DNA from: an uncultured bacterium
GTDB taxonomy: Bacteria; Verrucomicrobiota; Lentisphaeria; Victivallales; UBA1829
Direction of reading: 5' to 3'
NCBI GenBank assembly: GCA_949297765.1
Contig: CASFTV010000001.1
Location: forward strand, 310,001-374,000
Length of the DNA: 64,000 nt
In this document: positions 55,526 through 63,939 of the stretch, piece by piece
How the letters are laid out: every line of letters begins with the position of its first letter
Numbering within the stretch: the first letter of the stretch is position 1
The notes under the pieces: model-generated
Seen by the model: the letters and a program-made list of their open reading frames with translations, nothing else
Told to the model about the DNA's origin: nothing
The model's database searches: none
Translations under genes and position numbers: made by a program

Positions 55526-56341
55526 ATGGCGGATCTGGTCTCGGACATCTGGAACGGACTTCGGGTTCTCAAAGTTCAAAACGAGGCGGCGGAGGCGCTG
55601 ATCGCCCTCCACGGAGCGCATGTGCTTTCCTACAAACCCGCAGGCGAGCGTGAACTGCTCTGGCTTTCGCAGGAGAGCTGGCACGAGGCGGGCAAACCGA
55701 TCCGCGGAGGAATCCCGATCTGCTGGCCGTGGTTCGGTCCGGCACAGGAACCGCCCCACGGGGTCGCGCGCCTGAACGAGTGGACGCTCCGGGAAACCGC
55801 ATCCGAACCCGGGAAAACCGTGCTCGGCTTTGAAGCATTTTCGTTTGAAAACCGCATTGCGGAGCTGACCATCACGGTTGCCGACACGCTCTCAATGGAG
55901 CTGACCACCACCAATCTCGGCGCGGAGGACTTCCGGCTCACGGAGGCGTTCCATTCCTATTTCGCAATTTCCGACATTGCGAACATCCGGATCACCGGGC
56001 TCGACAAGGCCGAATATCTGGACACCCTCACCGGGCTGCGCCATATTCAGGACGAAGACATCCGCTTCAACGCGGAAACCGACCGCATCTACGACAGCTC
56101 CGCGGCCGAATGCCTTGTTGATGATCCCGCATACACCCGGAAAATCCGGATTGCGAAGGAAGGTTCCCTTTCGACCGTCGTCTGGAATCCCTGGATCGCC
56201 AAATCCCGCCGCATGCCCGATTTCGGCGATGAGGAGTATCACGGCATGGTTTGTGTCGAAACCGCCAACGCCGGCAACGATTTCCGCATCCTCAAGCAGG
56301 GGGAGAAACACACGCTCAAGGTCTCCATCGGACTGAAATAA
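55526..56341 (+). CDS. D-hexose-6-phosphate mutarotase (YeaD-like)
   Basis: 271 residues from ATG 55526 with gaaaggag just upstream. The aldose 1-epimerase-type beta-sandwich is marked by LHGAHVLSYKP, IRGGIPICWPWFG, HGVARLNEWTL, and EAFHSYFAISDI. The C-terminal WNPWIAKSRRMPDFGDEEYHGMVCVETANA includes the family's CxE block. It interconverts alpha and beta anomers of hexose-6-phosphates. It is divergent from metH. Confidence 0.92.
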   Translation: MADLVSDIWNGLRVLKVQNEAAEALIALHGAHVLSYKPAGERELLWLSQESWHEAGKPIRGGIPICWPWFGPAQEPPHGVARLNEWTLRETASEPGKTVLGFEAFSFENRIAELTITVADTLSMELTTTNLGAEDFRLTEAFHSYFAISDIANIRITGLDKAEYLDTLTGLRHIQDEDIRFNAETDRIYDSSAAECLVDDPAYTRKIRIAKEGSLSTVVWNPWIAKSRRMPDFGDEEYHGMVCVETANAGNDFRILKQGEKHTLKVSIGLK

Positions 56342-56389
56342 GATCGGTCCGCAGAGTGCGCTTCTGTTTCAGAGGTCCGCAGCAAAGGA

Positions 56390-56418
56390 AAGAGACGCAG
56401 GTTCAGCGTCTCTTTTTT
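56390..56418. terminator. bidirectional terminator between converging genes
   Basis: AAGAGACGC (56390-56398) pairs with GCGTCTCTT (56406-56414), with TTTTTT on plus and TTTCCTTT on minus. The stop codon of the minus-strand gene lies within the loop and stem. Confidence 0.8.
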
Positions 56419-56906
56419 CCTTTCCGTTCCCCGGGCAGATCCTGAAAGCCGTGGAACAGGCCGTTCCCGTCCGTTTCGCCGTCGGCAAGTTCAAACGGCG
56501 CGCTGTCCTCATCGGAAAGAGCGACAGAATCCTTATCCTCGACAGTGGCTTTCGAGAGATTGAACAGTTTCCCGAAATCGGTCTCCTCCTCGCAGACGAA
56601 ACGGTTCTCCGTCCGCTTCGGAGACTCGTCCATCCGGACGGATTCTCCGGGAAGGACTACGCCGCGCGACTCGAACAGTTCCGCGAAACTTTTCTCGTTC
56701 TCCGGATCGTTTTTCTCCTCCATCGGAGCGGGAACCTCCTCCGGGAGATCCTGAAAATTTTCTTTCACATTCAGTTCGGAAAGATCGCCCAGGCGGTTCA
56801 ATCCCCGGTTGTTTTCCTTGTTTTCCGAAGTCAGGTCCTTCTCCGAAACAGGCACGCCGAATTTCTCGCTGAGGTCCTTTGCGGAAAGATTTTTCTTTGC
56901 ACTCAT
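56403..56906 (-). CDS. acidic protein of unknown function with short repeats
   Basis: 167 residues. The ATG at 56906 follows aaagga by eight bases. An earlier ATG (56924) lies within that site. No signal peptide or membrane helix is present, and Asp/Glu are abundant except for the final basic tail (ERKGKKRR). Short phrases recur: FQDLP at two places, FAELFES against FGKLFNL. These could be short linear binding motifs of a disordered protein. The opening MSAKKNLSAKDLSEKFGVP may form a helix. No family is recognised. Confidence 0.6.
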   Translation of the reverse strand: MSAKKNLSAKDLSEKFGVPVSEKDLTSENKENNRGLNRLGDLSELNVKENFQDLPEEVPAPMEEKNDPENEKSFAELFESRGVVLPGESVRMDESPKRTENRFVCEEETDFGKLFNLSKATVEDKDSVALSDEDSAPFELADGETDGNGLFHGFQDLPGERKGKKRR

Positions 56907-56997
56907 TGCGGACAATCCTTTCATTTTTTTGTCGGAGTAAGGTAAACGGGAATCAGGAAAAATCAAGTTTTTTCACCAAAATCGACGGGAAAAACTT

Positions 56998-57026
56998 TTG
57001 CACACAGCCCTTCCGCATGCTATATT
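56998..57026 (+). promoter_or_regulatory. promoter of the radical SAM gene
   Basis: TTGCAC (56998-57003), 17-base spacer, TATATT (57021-57026) with extended TGC. The start is about 30 bases away. Confidence 0.65.
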
Positions 57027-57056
57027 TACTGTTTGAACCACGGAGTCACGGGAATC

Positions 57057-57935
57057 ATGAATGGATGTCATTGCTGTGCGCATGAATGCGGAGTCGACCG
57101 GAAAACCGGAAAAGGGTTCTGCCGGATGGGGATTCTTCCGGTCGTTGCACGGGCGGGACTCCATTTCTGGGAAGAGCCGTGCATCAGCGGAACAGGAGGA
57201 TCGGGAACGGTCTTCTTTTCCGGCTGCACCCTGCGCTGCGTCTACTGTCAGAACTACGAAATCAGCAGCGGAGGAAACGGCCGGGAAATCTCCGTGAAAC
57301 GTCTCCGGGAGATCTATCGGGAACTCATTGCACAGGGCGCGCACAACATCAATCTGGTGACGCCCTCCCATTTCACGGATGCCATTCTCGAATCGCTGGA
57401 AGAGCCGCTTCCCGTTCCGGTGGTCTACAACACCAACGGCTATGAATCCGTGGAGAACCTCCGGCGCCTGGAGGGAAAAGTGCAGATCTATCTGCCCGAT
57501 GTCAAATACAGCGACGACGCCCTCGCTCTGCGCTATTCTCATGCGGACGACTATTTCCGCACGGCGAAACGGGCCGTCCGCGAGATGTTCCGCCAGATCG
57601 GTTCCTACCGGATGAATGAGGAAACCGGTCTTCTGGAACGCGGAGTCATCATCCGTCATCTTCTGCTCCCAAATCATGTGGAGAACACGCTGCGCGTGAT
57701 CGACTGGGTCGCGGAGACCTTTGATCCGGGCGAAGTTCTGTTCAGTCTGATGCGCCAGTATATCCCGCACGGGCGGTCCGCGGAATTTCCCGAGCTCAAC
57801 CGGCGCGTCACGGAGGAGGAATACCGCCGGGTCGAACGCCATCTGGAGGAGTCCGGCATCGAGGACGGATTCGTTCAGGACGGCGACTCCGCCAGCGAGG
57901 ACTTCATTCCCGCATTCGATGGAACCGGCGTCTGA
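57057..57935 (+). CDS. radical SAM protein of the PflX type
   Basis: 292 residues from ATG 57057. The TTG upstream falls on the transcription start. An N-terminal Cys-rich region (GCHCCAHECGVDRKTGKGFC) precedes the radical SAM core, with the cluster motif CTLRCVYC at Cys57, Cys61 and Cys64. VYNTNGYESVENLRRL, IYLPDVKY and the C-terminal segment match putative pyruvate-formate-lyase-activating-enzyme-like PflX proteins. The substrate is unknown for the family. It is transcribed alone. Confidence 0.88.
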   Translation: MNGCHCCAHECGVDRKTGKGFCRMGILPVVARAGLHFWEEPCISGTGGSGTVFFSGCTLRCVYCQNYEISSGGNGREISVKRLREIYRELIAQGAHNINLVTPSHFTDAILESLEEPLPVPVVYNTNGYESVENLRRLEGKVQIYLPDVKYSDDALALRYSHADDYFRTAKRAVREMFRQIGSYRMNEETGLLERGVIIRHLLLPNHVENTLRVIDWVAETFDPGEVLFSLMRQYIPHGRSAEFPELNRRVTEEEYRRVERHLEESGIEDGFVQDGDSASEDFIPAFDGTGV

Positions 57936-57950
57936 CCCGTCCTCCCCGTT

Positions 57951-58802
57951 TCATCCGGGCAGCGAGAGCAGAATCACGGCAAGAATACCGAATGCGACAC
58001 CGAGCAGTTTCCGCCGGCTCACCGGTTCATGCAGAATCAGTACGCTGAGCAGCAGCGTTCCCGGAAAACTCATCTGGGCGATGGAAAGCACGATTCCCGC
58101 GTTTCCCTCCTGAAGCGCCCGTGCCATGAAGTAGACAATTCCCGCAACACACGCTCCCGAACAGATACCGTAAAACAGCATTGCCCGATCCGGCTTCAGC
58201 ATCTTCCGTTCGCGCAAGAGAGCGTACACCACTCCGCCTGCAATCCAGAAGAGGGCGTTGATCAGCAGGATTCCGTTCCGGTCCGCCCCATGCAGAAACG
58301 CATATTTGTAGGAGATTCCCATTGCGGCGCGCAGGACCGCCGCGGTGATGACCAGAAATGTCCCGATCCGGGCGAAGAGATACCGTTTGCGGCGTCCCGT
58401 CTCCGGAAGCTGCATGAAACAGAAAATCGCCGCAACCGCCGCCGCGATTCCGAGCATCTGCACACCGTCGATCGTCTCGCCAAGCAGAAGCCATGCGCCG
58501 AATACGACGGGGACCAGATTCAGCCGGTAGATCGTTGCGCAGATGCCCGCACTCTGCAGTCCCATTCCCTCTATCAGAAGAAGATTGGCCGCGATTGAAA
58601 AAAAACCGCTGACCGTTCCCCAGAAGACCGTCGCCTGCCCGTTTTCCCAGTTCTGCGGAGAAAAACACAGAACTCCGAACCAGACCAGTCCGATCAGTCC
58701 GGCAAACATTCCCCGCGATCTTTTCCGGCGGGCAAACAGCTTGAAAATGAAATCGTTCACCGCACTGCTCAGCAAACAGCACAACGCATAAAATACAGCC
58801 AT
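57951..58802 (-). CDS. DMT/EamA family transporter
   Basis: 283 residues with about ten membrane helices in two EamA halves. The second half starts near LLINALFWIAGGVVYALL. Short basic loops (RRKRSRG, RKRYL) sit between helices. EamA proteins export amino acids, nucleosides or other metabolites, so the cargo is unknown. It is divergent from an XRE-cupin regulator with a palindrome between them, which suggests control by that regulator. Confidence 0.82.
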   Translation of the reverse strand: MAVFYALCCLLSSAVNDFIFKLFARRKRSRGMFAGLIGLVWFGVLCFSPQNWENGQATVFWGTVSGFFSIAANLLLIEGMGLQSAGICATIYRLNLVPVVFGAWLLLGETIDGVQMLGIAAAVAAIFCFMQLPETGRRKRYLFARIGTFLVITAAVLRAAMGISYKYAFLHGADRNGILLINALFWIAGGVVYALLRERKMLKPDRAMLFYGICSGACVAGIVYFMARALQEGNAGIVLSIAQMSFPGTLLLSVLILHEPVSRRKLLGVAFGILAVILLSLPG

Positions 58803-58887
58803 CCCGGCTTTCCCTTTCCATAATTTATAAAATGAGGAAACTTTTTTAATATAAGTTAAATTTCAGAAAAAGCAATCGAAGATGCAA

Positions 58888-58912
58888 AAAAATTGAATAT
58901 TTCTCAATTTTT
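58888..58912. promoter_or_regulatory. inverted repeat, candidate operator
   Basis: AAAAATTGA (58888-58896) and TCAATTTTT (58904-58912) are exact inverted repeats with a 7-base gap. They lie just upstream of the XRE-cupin promoter and between divergent genes. Confidence 0.5.
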
Positions 58913-58915
58913 ATC

Positions 58916-58944
58916 TTGAAAATTTTCTTTTTTGTCAATATATT
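58916..58944 (+). promoter_or_regulatory. promoter of the XRE-cupin/PHP unit
   Basis: TTGAAA (58916-58921), 17-base spacer, TATATT (58939-58944), 33 bases before the ATG. Confidence 0.7.
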
Positions 58945-58977
58945 AACTCCGAAAAAACGATACGGAGAGTTGCCGAC

Positions 58978-59559
58978 ATGAGAGAACAGCTGACAGCGCT
59001 TGGATGCCGCATCCGGGAACTGCGGAAACAGCGGAATATGACGCTCCAGGAACTGGGGGAAAAGACGAATCTGACAGCGGGGCTGCTGTCGAAAATCGAG
59101 AATTTCCGGACGATTCCGTCTCTTCCGGTTCTTGCGGAGATTGCCCGTGCGTTCGGAATAGCCCTCTCCGAACTGTTTGAAGGAATCGCGGTATCGGAGC
59201 GGAAGAACTGGTTTCTGGTCCATCCGGAGGATCAGAAACCGCTGGAACGGGAGGCGGATCACGGACTCCGCTACCGGATGCTTTTTGAAACCCCGCTGAC
59301 GGCAGACAACCTGCAGGTGATGCTGGTTACGGAAGGAGATGGCACCGAACAGAAAAGCGTCACCACGGAGGCGGATCAGCTTCTCTATATTCTTTCGGGA
59401 GCCCTGGAATACCGGATCGGAGAAGAAACGCTCTCTCTGCGGGAGGGCGATCTGCTCTTTTTCGACGGCTCCATCCCGCATGGTCCCGATTACAAACCGG
59501 GAACCCGTTTTACTCTTCTGGCCTTTTATTTTCTGCGTCCAGGCAAAGAAAACCGCTAA
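58978..59559 (+). CDS. XRE family regulator with C-terminal cupin domain
   Basis: 193 residues, same design as the regulator at 20278-20835. The HTH (residues 8-65) reads CRIRELRKQRNMTLQELGEK and TAGLLSKIENFRTIPSLPVL. The cupin part (about 110-185) has SVTTEADQLLYILSGALEYR and LREGDLLFFDGSIPHGPDY. It probably senses a metabolite and controls the divergent EamA transporter and the PHP gene that follows after 20 bases. Confidence 0.88.
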   Translation: MREQLTALGCRIRELRKQRNMTLQELGEKTNLTAGLLSKIENFRTIPSLPVLAEIARAFGIALSELFEGIAVSERKNWFLVHPEDQKPLEREADHGLRYRMLFETPLTADNLQVMLVTEGDGTEQKSVTTEADQLLYILSGALEYRIGEETLSLREGDLLFFDGSIPHGPDYKPGTRFTLLAFYFLRPGKENR

Positions 59560-59579
59560 ACTGATACAGGAGAAATGCG

Positions 59580-60491
59580 ATGATTTCATTTTATGGGAAA
59601 GAACTCTTGAGCCTGAAAGCCAATCTGCACACGCACACGACCTGCTCCGACGGGAAATTCTCTCCGGAAGAGGTTATCCGCCTCTATTCGGATGCGGGCT
59701 ACGACGTTCTCTCGCTGACCGATCATCGCACGACCCAGGACATCTCCCGCTACAATCCGGAAAATCTTCTTCTGATTCCCGGCATCGAAATTCATCCGCA
59801 CGACGAGCATAGCACGCATCACTGGCATCTTGTCGGTCTCAACGTTCCGCTGGATTTCCGGCACCCGACCCCGGAAAAGGAAGGGTTGAACGTCCAGCAG
59901 AGCATTGATCTTCTGCGCGAGGCGGGCGCCCTTCCCTTTATCGCGCATCCCTACTGGTGCGGCTTCACCTCCGCCGATCTTCGCCCGCTGACCGGGTATT
60001 ACGGAATGGAGGTCTACAACACCGAATGCCGCAATATCGGACGCGCTTACAGCATTCAGACCTGGGATGAGCTCCTGGAAGCGGGACGCGACATCCCGGT
60101 GACCGCCGTCGACGACATGCATTCCGCCGCGTCGCTTTTCCAGGGCTGGACCGTCATCTGTGCGGAAAAGCGGACCCTTGAAAGCGTCCTCGATGCGCTC
60201 CGGAACGGAAACTTCTACGCATCACAGGGTCCCGAATTCCGGAAACTGAGCTTTGAAAACGGAGTCTTTTCCGCTGAATTCTCTCCGGTTGTCAGCGCAC
60301 ATCTCGTCATGCAGGCCAGCCGGGGTAGAATCGGCCTTCAGCCCAATCAGGACGGTCCCGGAACCCCCTTCCGCGAAATCGAACGCATGGAATTCGATCT
60401 GAACGATCTGCCCCCGGGCTCCTATTTCCGCTGTCAGATCATCGACCGGAACGGCCGTTTCGCATGGAGCAATTCGATCCGGATTCAGTGA
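59580..60491 (+). CDS. PHP-domain metal-dependent phosphoesterase
   Basis: 303 residues. The PHP motifs are ANLHTHTTCSDGKFSPEEVI (HxH), LSLTDHRTTQD, IPGIEIHPHDE, IAHPYWCG and AVDDMHSA. It is likely a phosphoesterase acting on a nucleotide or sugar phosphate. The C-terminal 80 residues form a beta-rich extension (VVSAHLVMQASRG, FDLNDLPPGSYFRC) that is not part of the core. It follows the XRE-cupin gene with 20 bases between, and its last bases overlap the convergent glycosyltransferase by seven bases. Confidence 0.85.
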   Translation: MISFYGKELLSLKANLHTHTTCSDGKFSPEEVIRLYSDAGYDVLSLTDHRTTQDISRYNPENLLLIPGIEIHPHDEHSTHHWHLVGLNVPLDFRHPTPEKEGLNVQQSIDLLREAGALPFIAHPYWCGFTSADLRPLTGYYGMEVYNTECRNIGRAYSIQTWDELLEAGRDIPVTAVDDMHSAASLFQGWTVICAEKRTLESVLDALRNGNFYASQGPEFRKLSFENGVFSAEFSPVVSAHLVMQASRGRIGLQPNQDGPGTPFREIERMEFDLNDLPPGSYFRCQIIDRNGRFAWSNSIRIQ

Positions 60492-61444
60492 AGCAGCCGG
60501 AAGAGTCTCCGATACAGTCCGGGCAGGCGCAGAGCCAGTGCAAACGCCACTCCCTTCCAGAAGGAGGGCGTCTCCCGGAGAGAGGTCTTCGCCCGGTACT
60601 CCGCGGCGCGTTTCAGAACAATCCGCATCTCTTCCGGATACTCTTTCCCCGACCGGAGAATGGAATTGAATAGTCCCATCATATCAAACCAGGCTTTTCC
60701 GTAAATGCGGGCGGAACGATCGGGGAAACGGGAGAGAAGATCCGGCAGGAGCAGATTGTATGCCTTCAGAAGATTCATCTTCCACGGATTGAAGGGCGAA
60801 CATGTCACGCTGCCCGGATGCTGGCGATAATAATACAGATCCTCCCCGGTCCGGACGATCCTCCCCGCCTCCGCGCAGACACGGGGAATGAAAGCGAGAT
60901 CCTCATATCCGAACGAAGGGAACTCTCCCGTCCGTTTCAGCAGATCGGCACGGAAGAGCTTGTTCCAGGAGAATGCGCCGAAGGTGTCATCGGCAAGGAT
61001 CTGGAGAACCGCCTCTTCCGGAGAGAGGATCTGCGGAGAGGAGAAGTTCCCGGATCTCCGTTTTCCCCGCCAGGTCCGGAAGGAACAGACGGCAATATCC
61101 GCCCCGGAGTCCGTCAGAAGCGAATACAGTTTTTCAAACATGTCCCGATCCGGCAGATCGTCGCTGTCGCAGAAACCGATGCAGGAACCGGAAGCGATCC
61201 GCAGGGCGTCGTTCCGCGCCGCCCCCTGCCCCTGATTGACGGATTTACGGATCAGGCGGATCCGGGAATCGCGGGCGGCATATTCCGCGCAGATTCGGGC
61301 GGAAGCGTCGGTGGAGGCGTCATCCACCAGAATGATTTCCAGATTCCGGTAGGTCTGTGCGGTCAGCGCATCCAGGGTCGGAGCGAGAAACGCTTCCGCG
61401 TTGTGCACAGGAACCGCAATGGAGATTGTTTCCGATTCATTCAT
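60485..61444 (-). CDS. glycosyltransferase family 2
   Basis: 319 residues from ATG 61444, which overlaps the trmO end by eight bases. The GT-A fold opening ISIAVPVHNAEAFLAPTLDALT, then ILVDDASTDASARICAEYA and FCDSDDLPDRDMFEKLY, is typical of GT2. The last 50 residues are a helical tail (LALRLPGLYRRLFRLLH) that may touch the membrane. The sugar donor cannot be told. A role in cell-surface polysaccharide is likely. Confidence 0.9.
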   Translation of the reverse strand: MNESETISIAVPVHNAEAFLAPTLDALTAQTYRNLEIILVDDASTDASARICAEYAARDSRIRLIRKSVNQGQGAARNDALRIASGSCIGFCDSDDLPDRDMFEKLYSLLTDSGADIAVCSFRTWRGKRRSGNFSSPQILSPEEAVLQILADDTFGAFSWNKLFRADLLKRTGEFPSFGYEDLAFIPRVCAEAGRIVRTGEDLYYYRQHPGSVTCSPFNPWKMNLLKAYNLLLPDLLSRFPDRSARIYGKAWFDMMGLFNSILRSGKEYPEEMRIVLKRAAEYRAKTSLRETPSFWKGVAFALALRLPGLYRRLFRLLH

Positions 61445-62216
61445 TGCCGAAAATCCTTCTGAAACTTCTGTGCAGCTCCTTGTCACCGTAGCGATCCTCC
61501 TGCGACGCGAGATCTTCCGGAGCATAGTGCGAAAGCACCGTATGGACCCGAAGAGTTTTTTGTTCGATCCGGAAAAGGATCTGCCATGTCCGGCATCCGA
61601 TTCTCCATACTCCGTCCGGATCGGAGGCGAGACGTTTGCGCTTGCGGTTCAGCGGATCGCAGGCGAGCTGGACGGAACAGAAGTTTTCGAGATCCGGTCC
61701 GCCGTTTTCCCGGATCCAGACGATCCGGCGGAGAACGGAAGGTTCGAAGCAGACCTCCCATTGCTCCGTCTTCGCGTTCTCCAGCCACGCGACACGGGAA
61801 TCGGGAAACGAATCGACCGCCGGAACATACGGTTTGAGATCAAGGATCGGCGTTCCGTCCAGCAGATCGAAATTGCGGATGTGGAGGATCTTCCGTTCCA
61901 CGCGCACCAGCTCCACGCAGCTCAGGCCGATCGGATTCGGACGGAAGGGCGCACGGGTGGCAAACGTGCTGATCCGCCGGCCACCGGGCGACACGGGCGG
62001 ACGGACAAACGAACGCCAGCCTTTGTTGAGATGGAAACAGAAAAGAACCCAGATCCGGTCGACGCCGCCAAGGTCTCGGCACGCCTCCTCCAGACGGGGA
62101 TCGTCGTTCAGCACAATGTGTCCCGTGTTGTTCGCATAGACGCCCTGACGGGGTGTTTCAAAGCGGTATTTCTGCGGACAGGAGAAATAGCCGATGGGAG
62201 TCAGTTCGATGTTCAT
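61437..62216 (-). CDS. trmO: tRNA (t6A37) N6-methyltransferase TrmO/TsaA
   Basis: 259 residues. ATG 62216 has ggagaggg just upstream, and the frame further up is unsupported. The family block FATRAPFRPNPIGLSC is present, with GVDRIWVLFCFHLNKGW and LDLKPYVPAVDS. TrmO adds a methyl to t6A at position 37 of tRNA-Thr. It complements the Sua5/YrdC gene found at 51245. The C-terminal part is longer than the shortest homologs. Confidence 0.9.
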   Translation of the reverse strand: MNIELTPIGYFSCPQKYRFETPRQGVYANNTGHIVLNDDPRLEEACRDLGGVDRIWVLFCFHLNKGWRSFVRPPVSPGGRRISTFATRAPFRPNPIGLSCVELVRVERKILHIRNFDLLDGTPILDLKPYVPAVDSFPDSRVAWLENAKTEQWEVCFEPSVLRRIVWIRENGGPDLENFCSVQLACDPLNRKRKRLASDPDGVWRIGCRTWQILFRIEQKTLRVHTVLSHYAPEDLASQEDRYGDKELHRSFRRIFGNE

Positions 62217-62345
62217 ACCCTCTCCGGGAGTTTTCCGGGACGGACCGTACGGGATGGACGCGCGGCCGCCGGACAGTTCCCGCACGATCCGGAATTCCGT
62301 TTTGTGCAGCGGCCTTTCTTACCAATAGCTTTTCTTTCGAAAAAT

Positions 62346-63713
62346 TCAACCGGGACGACCGATTTTCCCGGAAGGGTTTTCCCCGTTTCCGGAAGCAGGC
62401 GGAAGATTGCGGACAGAGAGCGGCTGGTCCGGAGTATTGAGCAGCCATGTGGTGACCGTCGGATAGGCGAAATTGAGGTGCGCCTCCGTAAAGCGCTTGA
62501 GGATCGCCAGATTCAGTTCCGTCCGCCAGCGCTCCTCCTGCGCGTAGGATTCGGTCTTCAGCCACAGGATCACGGTAATGTTCATGGAGGAGGAATCGAA
62601 TTTGGAAAAGAAGATGCGCGGGGCGAATCCGGGACGGTCCTGACCATGAAAATCATCGGTGATTTCATGGAGGATCCGGATGGCAAGTTCCATCTGTTCC
62701 GGCGTGGTATCATAGGTCAGGGTGACGTCGAACATGAGTTTGAGAAGATTTTTCTGATTGATGTTGCGGACCGGCTGGGTGGTCAACAGACTGTTCGGAA
62801 GGGTGTAGACCGATTCGTCGTCCGCGATGATCTTGGAACTCCGCATGCCGACCTCGCAGACAATTCCCTCCAGTTCGCCGACCTGGATGCGGTCGCCGAG
62901 CTTGAAGGGACGGTCAAAGAGAATGACGATTGTGCCGAAGAAATTGGAGAGGGTGTCCTTCGCCGCCAGCGCCACGCCGAGTCCGACAACTCCCGCTCCG
63001 GCGAGCAGTGCCGTAATATTGATCCGGAAAATACTCTGTCCGATGAAGAGAATGGTGGTGGCGAACACGAGGATCCGGAGAATGTTGCGCAGGACCTTCA
63101 CCATCAGATCGTCCAGGGAATTGTCGTCGCGTTTCGCCAGATTCTGGAGATGCACATCAATCACGCCGACCACATTCAGCGCCGCCCAGGCGGCGATCAT
63201 GCAGAGCAGCGTGAAAAAAATCCGGACATCGTAGAGAAACACCGTATCGGAAAACGAGGAAAGAATCGGATAAAACGCGAAGAACACGCAGACCACCGCC
63301 GCCGACAGAAACACCGGCGCATTGAATGCATGCAGCAGTTCCCAGAACAAATGCTTTTTCCGGGCGCGCTTCAGCTCCCGTTGAATCAGACGGCAGCAGA
63401 ACAGGCCGATCCCGAAACAGAGCAGAGCGGAAACCGTCGAAACGCCCAGAGCCTTCAGAAGTTTTTTCCCCTGCGCGGAAAACCAGCGGTTGACCTCCCG
63501 TTCCTGCCGGGTCAGCAGCTGTTCCAGCTCGCGGGGGGCCAGATCAGCGGGATCAATTCCGGCGGGAATCCGGGAATCCAGCCATTCAGCTCGTTTCTGT
63601 TCCACTGTTTTTCCGGCGGAAGGCTCCATTCCCCCCTCCGGCGCGGGAGATTCGGCAAAAGCAGAACAGAAGCAGGCAGCACATACAAACAGCAGCAGAA
63701 TGATCTTCGGCAT
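62346..63713 (-). CDS. MscS-type mechanosensitive ion channel
   Basis: 455 residues. ATG 63713 is preceded by ggaggggg, and the upstream frame runs through the promoter. A signal peptide (MPKIILLLFVCAACFCSAFA), a soluble periplasmic segment and four membrane helices come first. The pore helix TM3 is seen in LLAGAGVVGLGVALAAKDTL, where Gly/Ala packing is typical. The MscS beta domain FFGTIVILFDRPFKLGDRIQVGELEGIV and a C-terminal alpha-beta domain follow. It releases solutes under osmotic stress. Confidence 0.92.
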   Translation of the reverse strand: MPKIILLLFVCAACFCSAFAESPAPEGGMEPSAGKTVEQKRAEWLDSRIPAGIDPADLAPRELEQLLTRQEREVNRWFSAQGKKLLKALGVSTVSALLCFGIGLFCCRLIQRELKRARKKHLFWELLHAFNAPVFLSAAVVCVFFAFYPILSSFSDTVFLYDVRIFFTLLCMIAAWAALNVVGVIDVHLQNLAKRDDNSLDDLMVKVLRNILRILVFATTILFIGQSIFRINITALLAGAGVVGLGVALAAKDTLSNFFGTIVILFDRPFKLGDRIQVGELEGIVCEVGMRSSKIIADDESVYTLPNSLLTTQPVRNINQKNLLKLMFDVTLTYDTTPEQMELAIRILHEITDDFHGQDRPGFAPRIFFSKFDSSSMNITVILWLKTESYAQEERWRTELNLAILKRFTEAHLNFAYPTVTTWLLNTPDQPLSVRNLPPASGNGENPSGKIGRPG

Positions 63714-63755
63714 GACACCCCCTCCGGGAAATAATAAAATCCTCTTATCTTCGGC

Positions 63756-63784
63756 AATATACACGTTCCCGGGAAGAAATACAA
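63756..63784 (-). promoter_or_regulatory. promoter of the MscS gene
   Basis: On minus TTGTAT (63784-63779), 17-base spacer, TATATT (63761-63756). Confidence 0.6.
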
Positions 63785-63816
63785 GTCTCATCCGGGAGGA
63801 AGAGGACGGGCGGGAA

Positions 63817-63872
63817 GTGTGACACAATGTCCCGCATTGTCACACCGATCCGGTGCATGGCGCAGTGGGACA
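63817..63872. promoter_or_regulatory. palindromic cluster, candidate enhancer for the sigma54 promoter
   Basis: GTGTGACA (63817-63824) and TGTCACAC (63838-63845) are exact inverted repeats. A second pair, TGTCCC (63828-63833) / GGGACA (63867-63872), interlocks with them, and CACCG/CGGTG (63843-63855) adds a third. The first centre is about 90 bases before the -24 element, in the usual range for enhancer-binding activators. Confidence 0.55.
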
Positions 63873-63922
63873 CATGGGATTTCCCTGCCTGAAATGAGTG
63901 TAAAAAAAACTTTTTTGAAAAG

Positions 63923-63939
63923 TTGGCATCAGGATTGCT
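63923..63939 (+). promoter_or_regulatory. sigma54 (-24/-12) promoter
   Basis: TTGGCAT (63923-63929), five-base spacer, TTGCT (63935-63939) fits the TGGCAC-N5-TTGCW consensus with the GG and GC dinucleotides ten bases apart. It points to the right, toward a gene that starts beyond base 64000. Confidence 0.65.
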
